From Campylobacterales bacterium (GTDB taxonomy: Bacteria; Campylobacterota; Campylobacteria; Campylobacterales; Nitratiruptoraceae): a stretch of DNA of 38,763 bases. The DNA lies in NCBI GenBank assembly GCA_027024145.1, contig JALVTF010000036.1, positions 1-38,763 of the forward strand, written 5' to 3'. Within the stretch, counting starts at the first letter, position 1, and the number at the start of each line of letters is the position of its first letter. Below the pieces are notes generated by a model. That model was not told where the DNA came from and made no database searches. It was given only the letters and a program-made list of their open reading frames with translations. Both the position numbers and the translations under genes were made by a program. Below, in pieces: positions 14,482 through 23,197 of the stretch.

Positions 14482-15609
14482 ATGAAAAAAATTCCTCTTT
14501 TTAGTCGCAAGCATGACCAAAACGAAGTGGAAAAACTCACTGAAGCCATCGAGCGAGGTGGTATGCAAGAGGAACTCGAAGGAGCTTTTGCAGACTATAT
14601 CGGTGCGGACTTCGCCATAGCGACGGCCAACGAAACGGCAGCACTGCATCTGGCTATGACCGCTATCGACCTCAAGCGGGGCGACAAAATCATCTGCAGC
14701 GTCAACGCCTACCCCAACGTGCCTGAAGTTGTACGCCACTTCGATGCGGAGCCGATCTTCGTGGATATCAACGAAGAGGACTTCAATATCGATCTGGATG
14801 AGCTCGAAAAGGTATTGGCAAAAAACAAGAGCAAAAAGCTCAAAGGTGCTATCATCTCCCATGTAGGCGGGCAGCCAACGGACCTCGAGCGCCTCTATGC
14901 GATCGCCGAAGAGTACAATATCCTCATCATCGAGGATGCCACAGAGGCGATGGGAGCCACCTATAACGGCGAGAAAATCGGTGCACTCAAAGCAGATCTC
15001 ACTGCCTTTAGTTTCAATCCCCACAATCGCTATCCCACTGCAAAAGGCGGTATGCTGACGACCTTTAACGAAGAGCTCGACGAACGTGCGAGACTGCTGC
15101 GCCAAAACGCTCTCGTGCGTCGCGAATGGGATGAAGAGGGAAGCCTCGGATATATCTATGATGTGGTGGATATCGGGCTTGAATATGACATGAGCAATCT
15201 CGACGCAGCCTACAATGCGACGCTTTTGGCGAATAACGACGCAGAAATCGCGCGACGCAAGGAGATCGCCGCGATCTATACTAAAGAGCTTGCGAACACT
15301 CCGCATGTCAGTGTACCGCAGCCTCTACGCGAACACAGTTACGAGCTTTTCATGATCAAGGTCGATAAAAACCGTGACTCCTTCGCACGTGAGCTCTACA
15401 AGCGCGGTATCGAAGTGGGCTTGCACTATATTCCTCTGCATCTTCTTAGCTACTACAAGCAAAAGTACAGCCTGCGGGTCAACGACTATCCAAAAGCGCT
15501 GAGAAACTATCAGCAGATTTTGAGCCTACCCATCTATGGAGCCATGAGCGACGATGATGTGGCATACGTAATAGAGCAGGTCAAAGAGGTGGCACAATCA
15601 CACATTTAA
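14482..15609 (+). CDS. DegT/DnrJ/EryC1/StrS-fold protein lacking the PLP lysine
   Basis: 375 residues with the whole fold-type I core of sugar aminotransferases: NETAALHLAM (usually SGTAAL), VDINEEDFNID, the PLP-binding Asp in IIEDATEA and the C-terminal HYIPLH. The motif that normally reads SFHxxKxxxxGEGG reads SFNPHNRYPTAKGG, so the Schiff-base lysine position (residue 182) is Asn. The only nearby Lys is at 188, where Glu is usual. It cannot be a normal aminotransferase if the alignment is right. A dehydratase-like role (ColD uses His there) or a non-catalytic role is possible. It leads the operon with lpxK, so a sugar or lipid A link is plausible but unproven. Confidence 0.85.
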   Translation: MKKIPLFSRKHDQNEVEKLTEAIERGGMQEELEGAFADYIGADFAIATANETAALHLAMTAIDLKRGDKIICSVNAYPNVPEVVRHFDAEPIFVDINEEDFNIDLDELEKVLAKNKSKKLKGAIISHVGGQPTDLERLYAIAEEYNILIIEDATEAMGATYNGEKIGALKADLTAFSFNPHNRYPTAKGGMLTTFNEELDERARLLRQNALVRREWDEEGSLGYIYDVVDIGLEYDMSNLDAAYNATLLANNDAEIARRKEIAAIYTKELANTPHVSVPQPLREHSYELFMIKVDKNRDSFARELYKRGIEVGLHYIPLHLLSYYKQKYSLRVNDYPKALRNYQQILSLPIYGAMSDDDVAYVIEQVKEVAQSHI

Positions 15610-15668
15610 GCGCTTTTTTCGAAGAGCTCTTCTATCGTCCGCGAGCCTATCACTGGCTTGCAGCTCTT

Positions 15669-16538
15669 ATGTTGTTTCCTATTTCTCTCCTGTACTGTAC
15701 GATAGCGACTTTGCAAAAACTGCTCTGCATAAAGCGCTCCGTTTCCATACCTGTCGTATCCGTAGGGAATCTCATCGTCGGCGGTAGTGGCAAATCTCCT
15801 CTTATCGAGGCTTTGGCGAGTCGCTATGAGGATGCGGCGGTGGTGCTGCGCGGATATGGACGAAAAAGCGAGGGCTTGCAGGTAGTGAGCGAATGGGGGA
15901 AAATCCTCTGTCACGTAGAGTGCAGCGGCGATGAGGCGATGATGCTTGCCAAAGCACTGCCCAAAGCTTGCGTAATCGTAAGCGAAGATCGTCTCACAGG
16001 CATCGCCAAAGCCAAAGAGCTGGGGGCTCAAGTGGTTTTTTTAGACGATGCTTTTCGTCAATGCATCGAAAAGTTCGATATCCTCATCGACCCTAAGCCC
16101 CTCAACCCTTTGTGTCTGCCAAGCGGTCCCTATCGCCTGCCACGCCTCTTTTTGCGTAGCACCGATTTGGTACTGCGAGAGGGCCGAGATTTTTGGCGCA
16201 AAGTGTGGATAGAAAATCCCACGCCAAAGATGGTGCTCGTCACCGCGATAGCCAATCCCAAAAGATTGGAGCGCTATGTGGATCCCGCTATCCCTCGCTA
16301 CTATTTCGCCGACCATCATATATTTGAGCGCCAGGAGATAGAAAAGATCATAGAGCGAGAAAAGCCTACATCCCTTCTCGTCACGGCCAAAGATGCGGTA
16401 AAATTACGAAAATTTGGCTATCCGCTTTCGATTTTGCGCCTCGAGATCGAAGTGGCGCCCGAAGTTTTGGAAAAAATCGACAGCTACATAAGGAACTACG
16501 ATGCAAAAAAAGATCCAAACTGTCCAGACGCTCCTTGA
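15669..16538 (+). CDS. lpxK: Tetraacyldisaccharide 4'-kinase LpxK (real N-terminus probably upstream)
   Basis: 289 residues from the first usual start codon. The P-loop SVGNLIVGGSGKSP, LRGYGRKS and FLDDAF are LpxK motifs. The enzyme phosphorylates the lipid A disaccharide at the inner face of the cytoplasmic membrane. The frame stays open upstream of the ATG and encodes FFEELFYRPRAYHWLAAL, which closely resembles the membrane-binding N-terminal helix of other LpxK proteins. That stretch has no ATG, GTG or TTG; the best-placed candidate is an ATC at 15597 with AGAGGTGG before it, which would give 313 residues. The 3' end overlaps argB by 38 bases. Confidence 0.9.
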   Translation: MLFPISLLYCTIATLQKLLCIKRSVSIPVVSVGNLIVGGSGKSPLIEALASRYEDAAVVLRGYGRKSEGLQVVSEWGKILCHVECSGDEAMMLAKALPKACVIVSEDRLTGIAKAKELGAQVVFLDDAFRQCIEKFDILIDPKPLNPLCLPSGPYRLPRLFLRSTDLVLREGRDFWRKVWIENPTPKMVLVTAIANPKRLERYVDPAIPRYYFADHHIFERQEIEKIIEREKPTSLLVTAKDAVKLRKFGYPLSILRLEIEVAPEVLEKIDSYIRNYDAKKDPNCPDAP

Positions 16539-17355
16539 TGCGCTTCCTTTTATCAAGAAGTTTCGCGATCAAATCTTCGTGATCAAGTATGGCGGCAGCG
16601 CCCAGATCGACGAGAAGCTCAAGGCGAAATTCGCCCAAGATATTTTGCTCCTCTATACCGTGGGGATCAAACCTGTGATCGTGCACGGCGGGGGAAAACG
16701 CATCACGGAGATACTGGGGAGATTGCAGATAGATACCAAGTTTATCGACGGGCAGCGCGTCACTACGCCTGAGGTGATGGAGATCGTGGAGATGGTGCTC
16801 AGCGGCGATATCAACAAGGAGATCGTAAGCCTTCTCAACAACCACGGCGCCAAGGCCATCGGCATCAGCGGTAAAGACGCCCACTTCATTACCGCACGGC
16901 CAAAAGATTTCGAAAAATTCGGCTATACCGGGGTGATCGATCGCATTGACCCGGCGGTGGTGGAAAATCTCCTCGAAGAGCAGTTCGTCCCTGTCATCGC
17001 TCCTATCGCTGCGAGCGACGAGATCGGCCATCCGGGATATAACATCAATGCAGATCTTTGCGCCAGCAAGGTAGCGGCTGCGCTCAAGGCCAAGAAGATC
17101 ATTTTCCTCACCGACACTCCCGGTGTGCTGGATAAGGAGAAAAATCTCATCTCCACCCTCACCAAGGAAAAGATCGATCTGCTCAAAAAGGATGGCACCA
17201 TCAGCGGTGGGATGATTCCCAAAGTGGATGCTTGCTTGGAAGCCGTGGAAGGGGGCGTGGAAAAGGCCCACATCATAGATGGTAGAGTGGAGCACTCGCT
17301 GCTTTTGGAGATCTTTACCAGCGAAGGAATCGGAACGCAAGTTTTGGGAGCATAG
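16501..17355 (+). CDS. argB: Acetylglutamate kinase
   Basis: 284 residues. Amino-acid kinase fold: IKYGGSA near the start, VIVHGGGKRI for ATP/substrate binding, NADLCASKVAAAL and GGMIPKVDACLEA. It performs the second step of arginine synthesis, phosphorylating N-acetylglutamate. The extra N-terminal helix (TVQTLLDALPFIKKF) is the feature of arginine-feedback-inhibited hexameric enzymes, so end-product inhibition is expected by family knowledge. AAGGAA precedes the ATG, which lies within the end of lpxK. The cutA ATG follows the stop with no gap. Confidence 0.96.
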   Translation: MQKKIQTVQTLLDALPFIKKFRDQIFVIKYGGSAQIDEKLKAKFAQDILLLYTVGIKPVIVHGGGKRITEILGRLQIDTKFIDGQRVTTPEVMEIVEMVLSGDINKEIVSLLNNHGAKAIGISGKDAHFITARPKDFEKFGYTGVIDRIDPAVVENLLEEQFVPVIAPIAASDEIGHPGYNINADLCASKVAAALKAKKIIFLTDTPGVLDKEKNLISTLTKEKIDLLKKDGTISGGMIPKVDACLEAVEGGVEKAHIIDGRVEHSLLLEIFTSEGIGTQVLGA

Positions 17356-17661
17356 ATGCGTGTGATACTCTCGACTGCAGCAAGCAGCGAAGAAGCGAAA
17401 AAGATAGCTCGCCACCTGGTGCGAGAGCGCCTCGCGGCCTGTGTCAATATCGTCCCAAAAATCACCTCCATCTACGAGTGGAAGGGAAAAATCGTCGAAG
17501 ATAGTGAGGCGCTGCTCATCATCAAAGCGGCCGATTTTGCAAAAGTGGAAGAGGCAATAAAGAAGCTACATAGCTACGAAGTGCCGGAAATAATCTCTTT
17601 TGAAATAGACGAGGGGAGCCGAGAATATTTGGAGTGGATGGAAGCAGTTTTGCTACAATAA
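17356..17661 (+). CDS. cutA: CutA family protein (divalent ion tolerance)
   Basis: 101 residues, typical length. AACVNIVPKITSIYEWKGKI and the C-terminal SYEVPEIISFEI are the CutA1 hallmarks. CutA forms trimers with a PII-like ferredoxin fold; a copper-tolerance role was proposed in E. coli but the molecular role is unclear. It starts directly after the argB stop and so is co-translated. The last codons of the gene contain a TACAAT promoter box for thrC. Confidence 0.93.
   Translation: MRVILSTAASSEEAKKIARHLVRERLAACVNIVPKITSIYEWKGKIVEDSEALLIIKAADFAKVEEAIKKLHSYEVPEIISFEIDEGSREYLEWMEAVLLQ
17654..17659 (+). promoter_or_regulatory. Candidate -10 box for thrC within the end of cutA
   Basis: TACAAT preceded by TTTTGC, the same core as at 9501. 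It spans the last codons of cutA, 25 bases before the thrC ATG, and could give thrC its own transcript. Confidence 0.4.
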
Positions 17662-17684
17662 CCAAAAAATTTCAAAGGCGTTGT

Positions 17685-19148
17685 ATGCAGTTTATCGAAA
17701 CGCGTGGAAATGACGGAGTCAAGCCAAAAGAGGTGAGCTTTAGCGAGGCGATATTGAGTCCCGCTGCCAGCTACGGTGGGCTCTATGTGCCAAAGAGTCT
17801 GCCGAGTCTGGATGAGGAGTTTTTCCAAAGACATCAAGCGAGCTCCTATAAAGAGCTGGCTTTCGACCTATTGAAAAAATTCTGCATCGATATCGAGGAT
17901 GACCTGCTCCATGAAGCGCTGGAGCTTTATGATCGCTTCGACGATCCCAAAAACCCGGTGCCTGTGGTGCAGGTGCGAGAGGGACTCTCTATAGCAGAGC
18001 TCTACCACGGTCCTACGAGAGCTTTTAAGGATATGGCGCTCCAACCCTTTGGCCATATCCTCTCGGCTCTTGCCAAAAGAAGGGGCGAAAACTATCTCAT
18101 CCTGGCAGCCACCAGTGGTGATACGGGTCCAGCGACACTGGAGACTTTTAAGAACAAGCCCAACATCAAAGTGGCCTGCCTCTATCCAGCCGGCGGTACC
18201 AGCGATGTACAGCGCCTGCAGATGGTGACTGAAGATGGAGCCAATCTCAAAGTGATCGGTATCAAAGGGGACTTTGACGATGCGCAAACGGCGCTCAAAA
18301 ACCTCCTTGCCAGCGAGCGTTTCAAAGAGACGCTGGCACAAAAAGGGATCAAACTCTCTGCGGCGAACTCCGTGAACTTCGGACGTATCATATTTCAGAT
18401 CATCTACCATATCCACGCATACCTGGAGCTCATGCGCCGCGGTGTGATCACATATGGCCAAAAGATCCATCTCATCGTCCCCAGTGGCAATTTCGGCAAC
18501 GCCTTAGGCGGATACTATGCCAAGAAGATGGGCACACCCATCGAGAAGATCCTCATCGCTTCTAATGCAAATAATGTACTTACGGAGCTTATCAAGAAGG
18601 GGCGCTACGACCTGCGCAACAAAAGCCTCATTAAAACCACGAGCCCCGCGATGGATATCCTCAAATCCTCCAATGTGGAGCGTGTGCTTTTTGATAAATT
18701 TGGAGCTCAACGCACCAAGGAGCTGATGGAGGATCTGGCTTCGAAAAACTACTATGAGCTGAGACCCGAAGAGCTGGCCGCATTGCGCGAAGATTTCGAT
18801 GCGGATTTTACCACGGACGAAGAGGTGGCAGCGACGATCAAAGAGTATGCTCTGGAATACCACTATCTAATGGATCCGCATACCGCTACCACCATCAAGC
18901 TCTACGAAGAGCACAAAGAGCGCCCCTGTGTGGCATACTCCACGGCAGAGTGGACCAAGTTCGCTCCATCAGTTTTGCAAGCTATCGAGGGGCGCACGGC
19001 GCGTGACCAGGAAGCCCTCGAAGCGATCAGCAAACGCCTCGGTGTAGCGATCCCTGATCGTATCAAAGAGCTCTTTACGAAACCCATCATCCACGATACT
19101 GTTGTAGAAAAAGAGAAGATCGAAGAAGAGATACTCAAATTCCTCTAA
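17685..19148 (+). CDS. thrC: Threonine synthase
   Basis: 487 residues, the long (yeast/E. coli) type. The PLP lysine is in TRAFKDMALQPFG, the phosphate-binding loop in AATSGDTGPA and a second motif in VPSGNFGNALGGYYAKKMG. It converts O-phosphohomoserine to threonine. The ATG at 17685 is preferred because the N-terminus MQFIETRGNDG fits the family; the frame is open further back into cutA. I recall lpxK-thrC neighbourhood in C. jejuni (Cj0811-Cj0812). It ends in a four-base convergent overlap (CTAA) with the CorA gene. Confidence 0.96.
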   Translation: MQFIETRGNDGVKPKEVSFSEAILSPAASYGGLYVPKSLPSLDEEFFQRHQASSYKELAFDLLKKFCIDIEDDLLHEALELYDRFDDPKNPVPVVQVREGLSIAELYHGPTRAFKDMALQPFGHILSALAKRRGENYLILAATSGDTGPATLETFKNKPNIKVACLYPAGGTSDVQRLQMVTEDGANLKVIGIKGDFDDAQTALKNLLASERFKETLAQKGIKLSAANSVNFGRIIFQIIYHIHAYLELMRRGVITYGQKIHLIVPSGNFGNALGGYYAKKMGTPIEKILIASNANNVLTELIKKGRYDLRNKSLIKTTSPAMDILKSSNVERVLFDKFGAQRTKELMEDLASKNYYELRPEELAALREDFDADFTTDEEVAATIKEYALEYHYLMDPHTATTIKLYEEHKERPCVAYSTAEWTKFAPSVLQAIEGRTARDQEALEAISKRLGVAIPDRIKELFTKPIIHDTVVEKEKIEEEILKFL

Positions 19149-19915
19149 CTCTTTTTTAATAGCCTATAGATCCACAGCACGAAGGGCACCTCGAAAAACA
19201 CTAAAGCAACGGTGACTTTGAGGGTGCCGTGGGGATCATCAGTAAATGGTAATCCCCCTGTATTCATCCCGAAATATCCTGTGATAAGAGTCAGTGGCAA
19301 GAAGATGGCCGAGATGATGGTGAGGATAAACATGATTTTGTTCATCTTTTCATCCATCTTGGCGCGGTAGAAGCTGTAGAGGTTATCAAGCTTTTCGATA
19401 GCGCTTTTTGCGAAGTCGAAGGAGCGTTCGACATGCTCTGCGAGATCTTTGAAGGCTAATTCTTCGAGCGAATTTTTGTAGTGTCTGTAAAAGCGACTCA
19501 GTGCGATGGTAGCGTGACTCATGAGACGCTCGATGAGTGCCAGCTCCTTTTTGCAGGCTATCCAGTCGGTGGCAAAATCTCCCCGGTAGCTCTGTTCATA
19601 GAGCATATCTTCCATTTTGGCGATTTTGGTATGGAGTCGTGAAAGTTTGGCCAAAATCTTGTCGACGCGGACATCGAGATAGCTATGGAGTGCGGCGAAA
19701 TCTCCCAGCTCTTCGAAATCGCGCCGTTTTCTGTCGTAGCGATAGACTTTGCCGCCGTGGATCAAAAAGGCGTAGCTCATCACATCGACGCGCTCTTTGT
19801 TTATGAACGGCAGACGCAAAATGAAGATAGCATAATCTTTATAGTTTTGAAAGTCACTGGGGTGTTCGGAGTTGAGTAGGTCATCTAAAAGATAGGGGTC
19901 AATCTGAAAGTGCAT
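19145..19915 (-). CDS. CorA-family metal ion channel, short form
   Basis: 256 residues, shorter than E. coli CorA (316) because the N-terminal cytoplasmic domain is reduced. The long helical stalk is present (about residues 85 to 195), then TM1 ending in the selectivity motif YFGMN and TM2 (VALVFFEVPFVLWIY), with basic residues at the C-terminus (LLKKS). It should form a pentameric Mg2+ (or Co2+/Ni2+, or Zn2+) channel of the inner membrane; the ion is not determined. The start overlaps the end of the ABC-F gene by 17 bases, so they are co-transcribed. Confidence 0.9.
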   Translation of the reverse strand: MHFQIDPYLLDDLLNSEHPSDFQNYKDYAIFILRLPFINKERVDVMSYAFLIHGGKVYRYDRKRRDFEELGDFAALHSYLDVRVDKILAKLSRLHTKIAKMEDMLYEQSYRGDFATDWIACKKELALIERLMSHATIALSRFYRHYKNSLEELAFKDLAEHVERSFDFAKSAIEKLDNLYSFYRAKMDEKMNKIMFILTIISAIFLPLTLITGYFGMNTGGLPFTDDPHGTLKVTVALVFFEVPFVLWIYRLLKKS

Positions 19916-21839
19916 CGAGCTGTTCCTTTTTTTCTTCTAAAGCGATGTACTCTTCAAGAAGTCTGTCATGCTCTTCTTGGAGGTTGGCTAATTCTTCAGA
20001 GACCGAGACGATGCCGCGCTCTTCGTAACATTTGGGGTCGGATAGGCAGTCGTTGAGGTCTGCTATCTTCTCTTCGAGCTCTTCTATAAGAGGCGGCAAT
20101 TCTTCGAGGCGGCGCTGCTCTTTGTAGCTGAGTTTGGGTGTGCGCTTGCGTTCGCGCTGGGGTTTAGGCTTGTCAACATTCGCTGCGATGGATTCGAGCT
20201 CACGCAGCTCCTTTTCGATCTCGAGATACTCGCTGTAGCTTTGGTGCGACTCTTCGACGATGCCATTTCCTTTGAAGATAAAGAGCTTTTTGGCGATTTT
20301 ATCCACGAAGTAGCGATCATGACTGACGAATATCACGGCTCCTTGGAATTTTTGGAGGTACTCTTCGAGGATATTGATGGTGGGGATGTCCAGATCGTTG
20401 GTGGGCTCATCGAGGATGAGGCAGTCCACTTTTTTGGTAAAGAGCAGCGCCAGTGCCACACGGTTTTTCTCACCGCCACTGAGTGCTCCAATTTTCTTGT
20501 CCAAAAACTCTTTGGGAAAAAGAAAGTTTTTGAGATACCCATAGACGTGCATACTGCGCCCCCACACTTCCACGCGATCGCCGCCGTTGGGGCAAAAGGT
20601 CTCGATGAGGTTCTTATCGTCATCGAGCATAGTGCGTGCCTGGTCGAAGTAGCCGATGGTAAAGTCGCCGCGCTTGATGATGCCCCTATCGGGTTCGATC
20701 TGGCCCAAAAGCAGCTTGAGAAGGGTAGACTTACCGGCGCCGTTTTTCCCTACGATGGCGATGGTGTCACGCTGCAAGATGCGTGTGGAAAAGTCTTTGA
20801 TGAGCACTTTATCGCCGAGACTTTTGGAGACGTTTTCGAGCTCGAAAAGCACTTTTTTACGGCTGATGCCATCTTCTCGATTGAAGTGCTTCTTTTCGCG
20901 CTCGAGCTGCAGGCGTATCTTTTTGATGGCTGCGGGATTTTTCTTGGCCTGTTCGCGCAGCTCCAAGACTCGTTTCTTGCGTCCCTCGTTGCGCTTCATG
21001 CGCGCTTTGACTCCGCGGCGCAGCCACTCCTCTTCTTGTTTGAGCAGACGCAGCAGGTTTTCGTGCTGCTTTTGCAGGTTTTGTAAGAGTTCTTCTTTTT
21101 GGCGTAGATAGTCGGTGTAGCCACCGTTGAAGCTGCGCAGCTTACACTCCTCCACCTCCACCACGCGCGTGGCGATGTGGTCGATGAAGTAGCGATCGTG
21201 ACTCACAAAGAGCAGGGTATAGCGCTCTTTGAGAATCATCTCTTCCAAAAACTCCACCATATGCACATCCAGATGGTTGGTGGGCTCATCAAGCAGCAAG
21301 ACATCCGGCTTTTGCAAGAGCAACCCCGCCAGTGCCACGCGCCGCTGCTCACCGCCGCTGAGGCTGTTGACCAGGCGATCTTCGTAGGCTTTGAGGTCGA
21401 ACTCTTGCAAGACGCGCTCGATTTTTTCTTCGATATTCCAAGCACCGTGGTAGTCGAGATAGGCACTGAGGCGATTGAGCTCTTCGAGAAGTTCGGGGCT
21501 GTCTGGATTTTCGGCGATCTTGGCCGTTACCTCTTCGTAGCGTTTGCGCGCTTCGTTGATAGCGGCTAACTGCTCCACGATGGCCTGGCGGACCGTGAGG
21601 TGATCTGCAAAGCGCGGCATTTGCGGCAGCATTCTTATGGTGATGTTTTGGCGCACGAGCCTCTCACCTTCGTCGAACTCCTCGACTCCCGCTACGATCT
21701 TCATAAGCGTCGATTTGCCACTACCGTTGCGTCCCACGATGGCGACGCGTTCACCCTCGTCGAGGGTGAAATCGACATTGCAAAGAATCTTTTGAGCTTC
21801 GTAGCTTTTACTCACACCGAGGAGGTCTATTAATGCCAT
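19899..21839 (-). CDS. ABC-F ATPase, Uup-like
   Basis: 646 residues with two ATPase domains and no membrane segments. Domain 1 has GRNGSGKST, LSGGEQRR and LLLDEPTNHLD; domain 2 has GKNGAGKST, LSGGEKNR and LILDEPTNDLD. The linker between them (about residues 240 to 320) is helical and very basic, as expected for the P-site tRNA interaction arm. A charged coiled coil forms the last 100 residues, as in Uup. ABC-F proteins act on ribosomes to relieve stalling; Uup is also linked to branched DNA intermediates and ribosome assembly. The start has AAGGTG upstream and shares a 95-base gap with the divergent M48 gene. Confidence 0.94.
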   Translation of the reverse strand: MALIDLLGVSKSYEAQKILCNVDFTLDEGERVAIVGRNGSGKSTLMKIVAGVEEFDEGERLVRQNITIRMLPQMPRFADHLTVRQAIVEQLAAINEARKRYEEVTAKIAENPDSPELLEELNRLSAYLDYHGAWNIEEKIERVLQEFDLKAYEDRLVNSLSGGEQRRVALAGLLLQKPDVLLLDEPTNHLDVHMVEFLEEMILKERYTLLFVSHDRYFIDHIATRVVEVEECKLRSFNGGYTDYLRQKEELLQNLQKQHENLLRLLKQEEEWLRRGVKARMKRNEGRKKRVLELREQAKKNPAAIKKIRLQLEREKKHFNREDGISRKKVLFELENVSKSLGDKVLIKDFSTRILQRDTIAIVGKNGAGKSTLLKLLLGQIEPDRGIIKRGDFTIGYFDQARTMLDDDKNLIETFCPNGGDRVEVWGRSMHVYGYLKNFLFPKEFLDKKIGALSGGEKNRVALALLFTKKVDCLILDEPTNDLDIPTINILEEYLQKFQGAVIFVSHDRYFVDKIAKKLFIFKGNGIVEESHQSYSEYLEIEKELRELESIAANVDKPKPQRERKRTPKLSYKEQRRLEELPPLIEELEEKIADLNDCLSDPKCYEERGIVSVSEELANLQEEHDRLLEEYIALEEKKEQLDALSD

Positions 21840-21902
21840 TTATCACCTTTTTAAGGATTTTTTATAGTTTTTATCGTAAATACGCGGCTCAACCGATTTG
21901 TG

Positions 21903-21908
21903 TATAAT
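21903..21908 (+). promoter_or_regulatory. Candidate -10 box for the M48-prmC-mlaF operon
   Basis: Perfect TATAAT preceded by TTTGTG, 26 bases before the protease ATG. The 95-base divergent gap also holds AT-rich sequence suited to the ABC-F promoter on the other strand. Confidence 0.5.
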
Positions 21909-21934
21909 AGTCAAAATTTCGTAAAAGGTGTCTG

Positions 21935-23197
21935 ATGTTAGGAGTGAGTATCCTCTATGGGATCTATATCGTTATGAAAATCTATATCGCCGTGATGCAG
22001 GCGGGCTTCGTAAGCAAGGCCAAGAACGGCAAGCCTGTTTTGATGATGCCCAGTACGTTTTTTAAATCGGGACGCTACGCATTTAAAAAGCAAAGAATAG
22101 TCATTCTCGAAGCTTTTGTGGAGTATATCCTCTTTATCTTTTGGATGGGGACAGGTCTCAAATGGCTCGACGGGCTCATCACCATCGACGATCCCCTCAT
22201 CAAAAGTGTGCTCTTTATCGATCTCTTTTTGGCTATCAACTATCTCGTGACACTCCCTTTCGATATCTATACGAAATTCGTACTCGATGAGGAGTTCGGG
22301 TTTAACAAATCCACCTACGCACTCTTTATCAAAGACCAGCTCAAACTCGCCGCACTCTTTTTGGTTTTCGGTTCGCTCATCGTCTATGTGGTAAGCTGGA
22401 TCATCCTCAACGTTCCACACTGGTGGATATGGGGATTTGTATTTATATTCGGCGTCATCATACTCATAAACGCCATCTATCCTACACTCATCGCGCCGAT
22501 GTTTAATAAGTTCACACCTCTTGAAGATGAAGAGCTCAAAAAAGATATCGAAGATCTCATGCAAAAAAGCGGTCTCAAAGCCAGCGGCGTTTACGTAGTG
22601 GACTCCTCCAAACGTGATACACGCCTCAATGCCTATTTCGGAGGGCTTGGCAAGAGCAAGAGGGTGGTGCTTTTCGATACGCTTGTAAACAAGCTTTCCA
22701 AAAACGAGCTTTTAGCGGTATTGGGCCATGAACTGGGCCATTTCAAACACAAAGATATCCTCAAAAACATCCTCATGCTCGGTGTAATGTTTTTCGCACT
22801 CTTTTATATCTTTGCCAATCTGCCCGAAAGCCTCTACCAAAAAATCGGCATCGACCCCCACGCACCCTATAGCGTGATAGCGATGTTCTTGCTACTGAGT
22901 CCCGTCTTTTTCTTCTTTTTTATGCCGCTTGTCAATTTCGTCAGCCGCCGCAACGAGTATGCGGCAGACAGATACGGCAGCGAGCTGGGAGGTAGAGCGA
23001 ATCTGCGCAACGCGCTTTTGAAACTGGTAGAGGAAAACAGCAGCTTTCCGCTTTCGCATCCGCTCTATATCTTCTTTTACCACTCCCATCCGCCTATACT
23101 CGATCGCCTCAAGGCTTTGGGATTCGAAGAGGAGAGCGAACAGGACGAGGCGCTCAAAGAAAGATGTGCAGCGATCGATGACGATGAGAATCGATGA
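21935..23197 (+). CDS. M48 (Ste24/CaaX-prenyl protease type) membrane metallopeptidase
   Basis: 420 residues. Several membrane helices precede the catalytic HELGH (about residues 265 to 269) with the third zinc ligand in NEYAADRYG. The length, the early helices and the hairpin of helices after the HELGH fit the Ste24 type rather than the shorter HtpX. In bacteria such enzymes take part in membrane protein quality control; substrates are not known here. AAGGTG lies upstream of the ATG. The stop falls inside the start region of prmC. Confidence 0.92.
   Translation: MLGVSILYGIYIVMKIYIAVMQAGFVSKAKNGKPVLMMPSTFFKSGRYAFKKQRIVILEAFVEYILFIFWMGTGLKWLDGLITIDDPLIKSVLFIDLFLAINYLVTLPFDIYTKFVLDEEFGFNKSTYALFIKDQLKLAALFLVFGSLIVYVVSWIILNVPHWWIWGFVFIFGVIILINAIYPTLIAPMFNKFTPLEDEELKKDIEDLMQKSGLKASGVYVVDSSKRDTRLNAYFGGLGKSKRVVLFDTLVNKLSKNELLAVLGHELGHFKHKDILKNILMLGVMFFALFYIFANLPESLYQKIGIDPHAPYSVIAMFLLLSPVFFFFFMPLVNFVSRRNEYAADRYGSELGGRANLRNALLKLVEENSSFPLSHPLYIFFYHSHPPILDRLKALGFEEESEQDEALKERCAAIDDDENR

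Noticed and set aside
14464-15306. 280-residue open frame on the minus strand
   Set aside because: Antisense to the DegT-fold gene. No ribosome binding site or recognisable domain.
16381-17415. 344-residue open frame on the minus strand
   Set aside because: Antisense to argB, which is certain. Long shadow frames are expected at this base composition.
20241-21086. 281-residue open frame on the plus strand
   Set aside because: Antisense to the ABC-F gene. Its composition mirrors the real gene.
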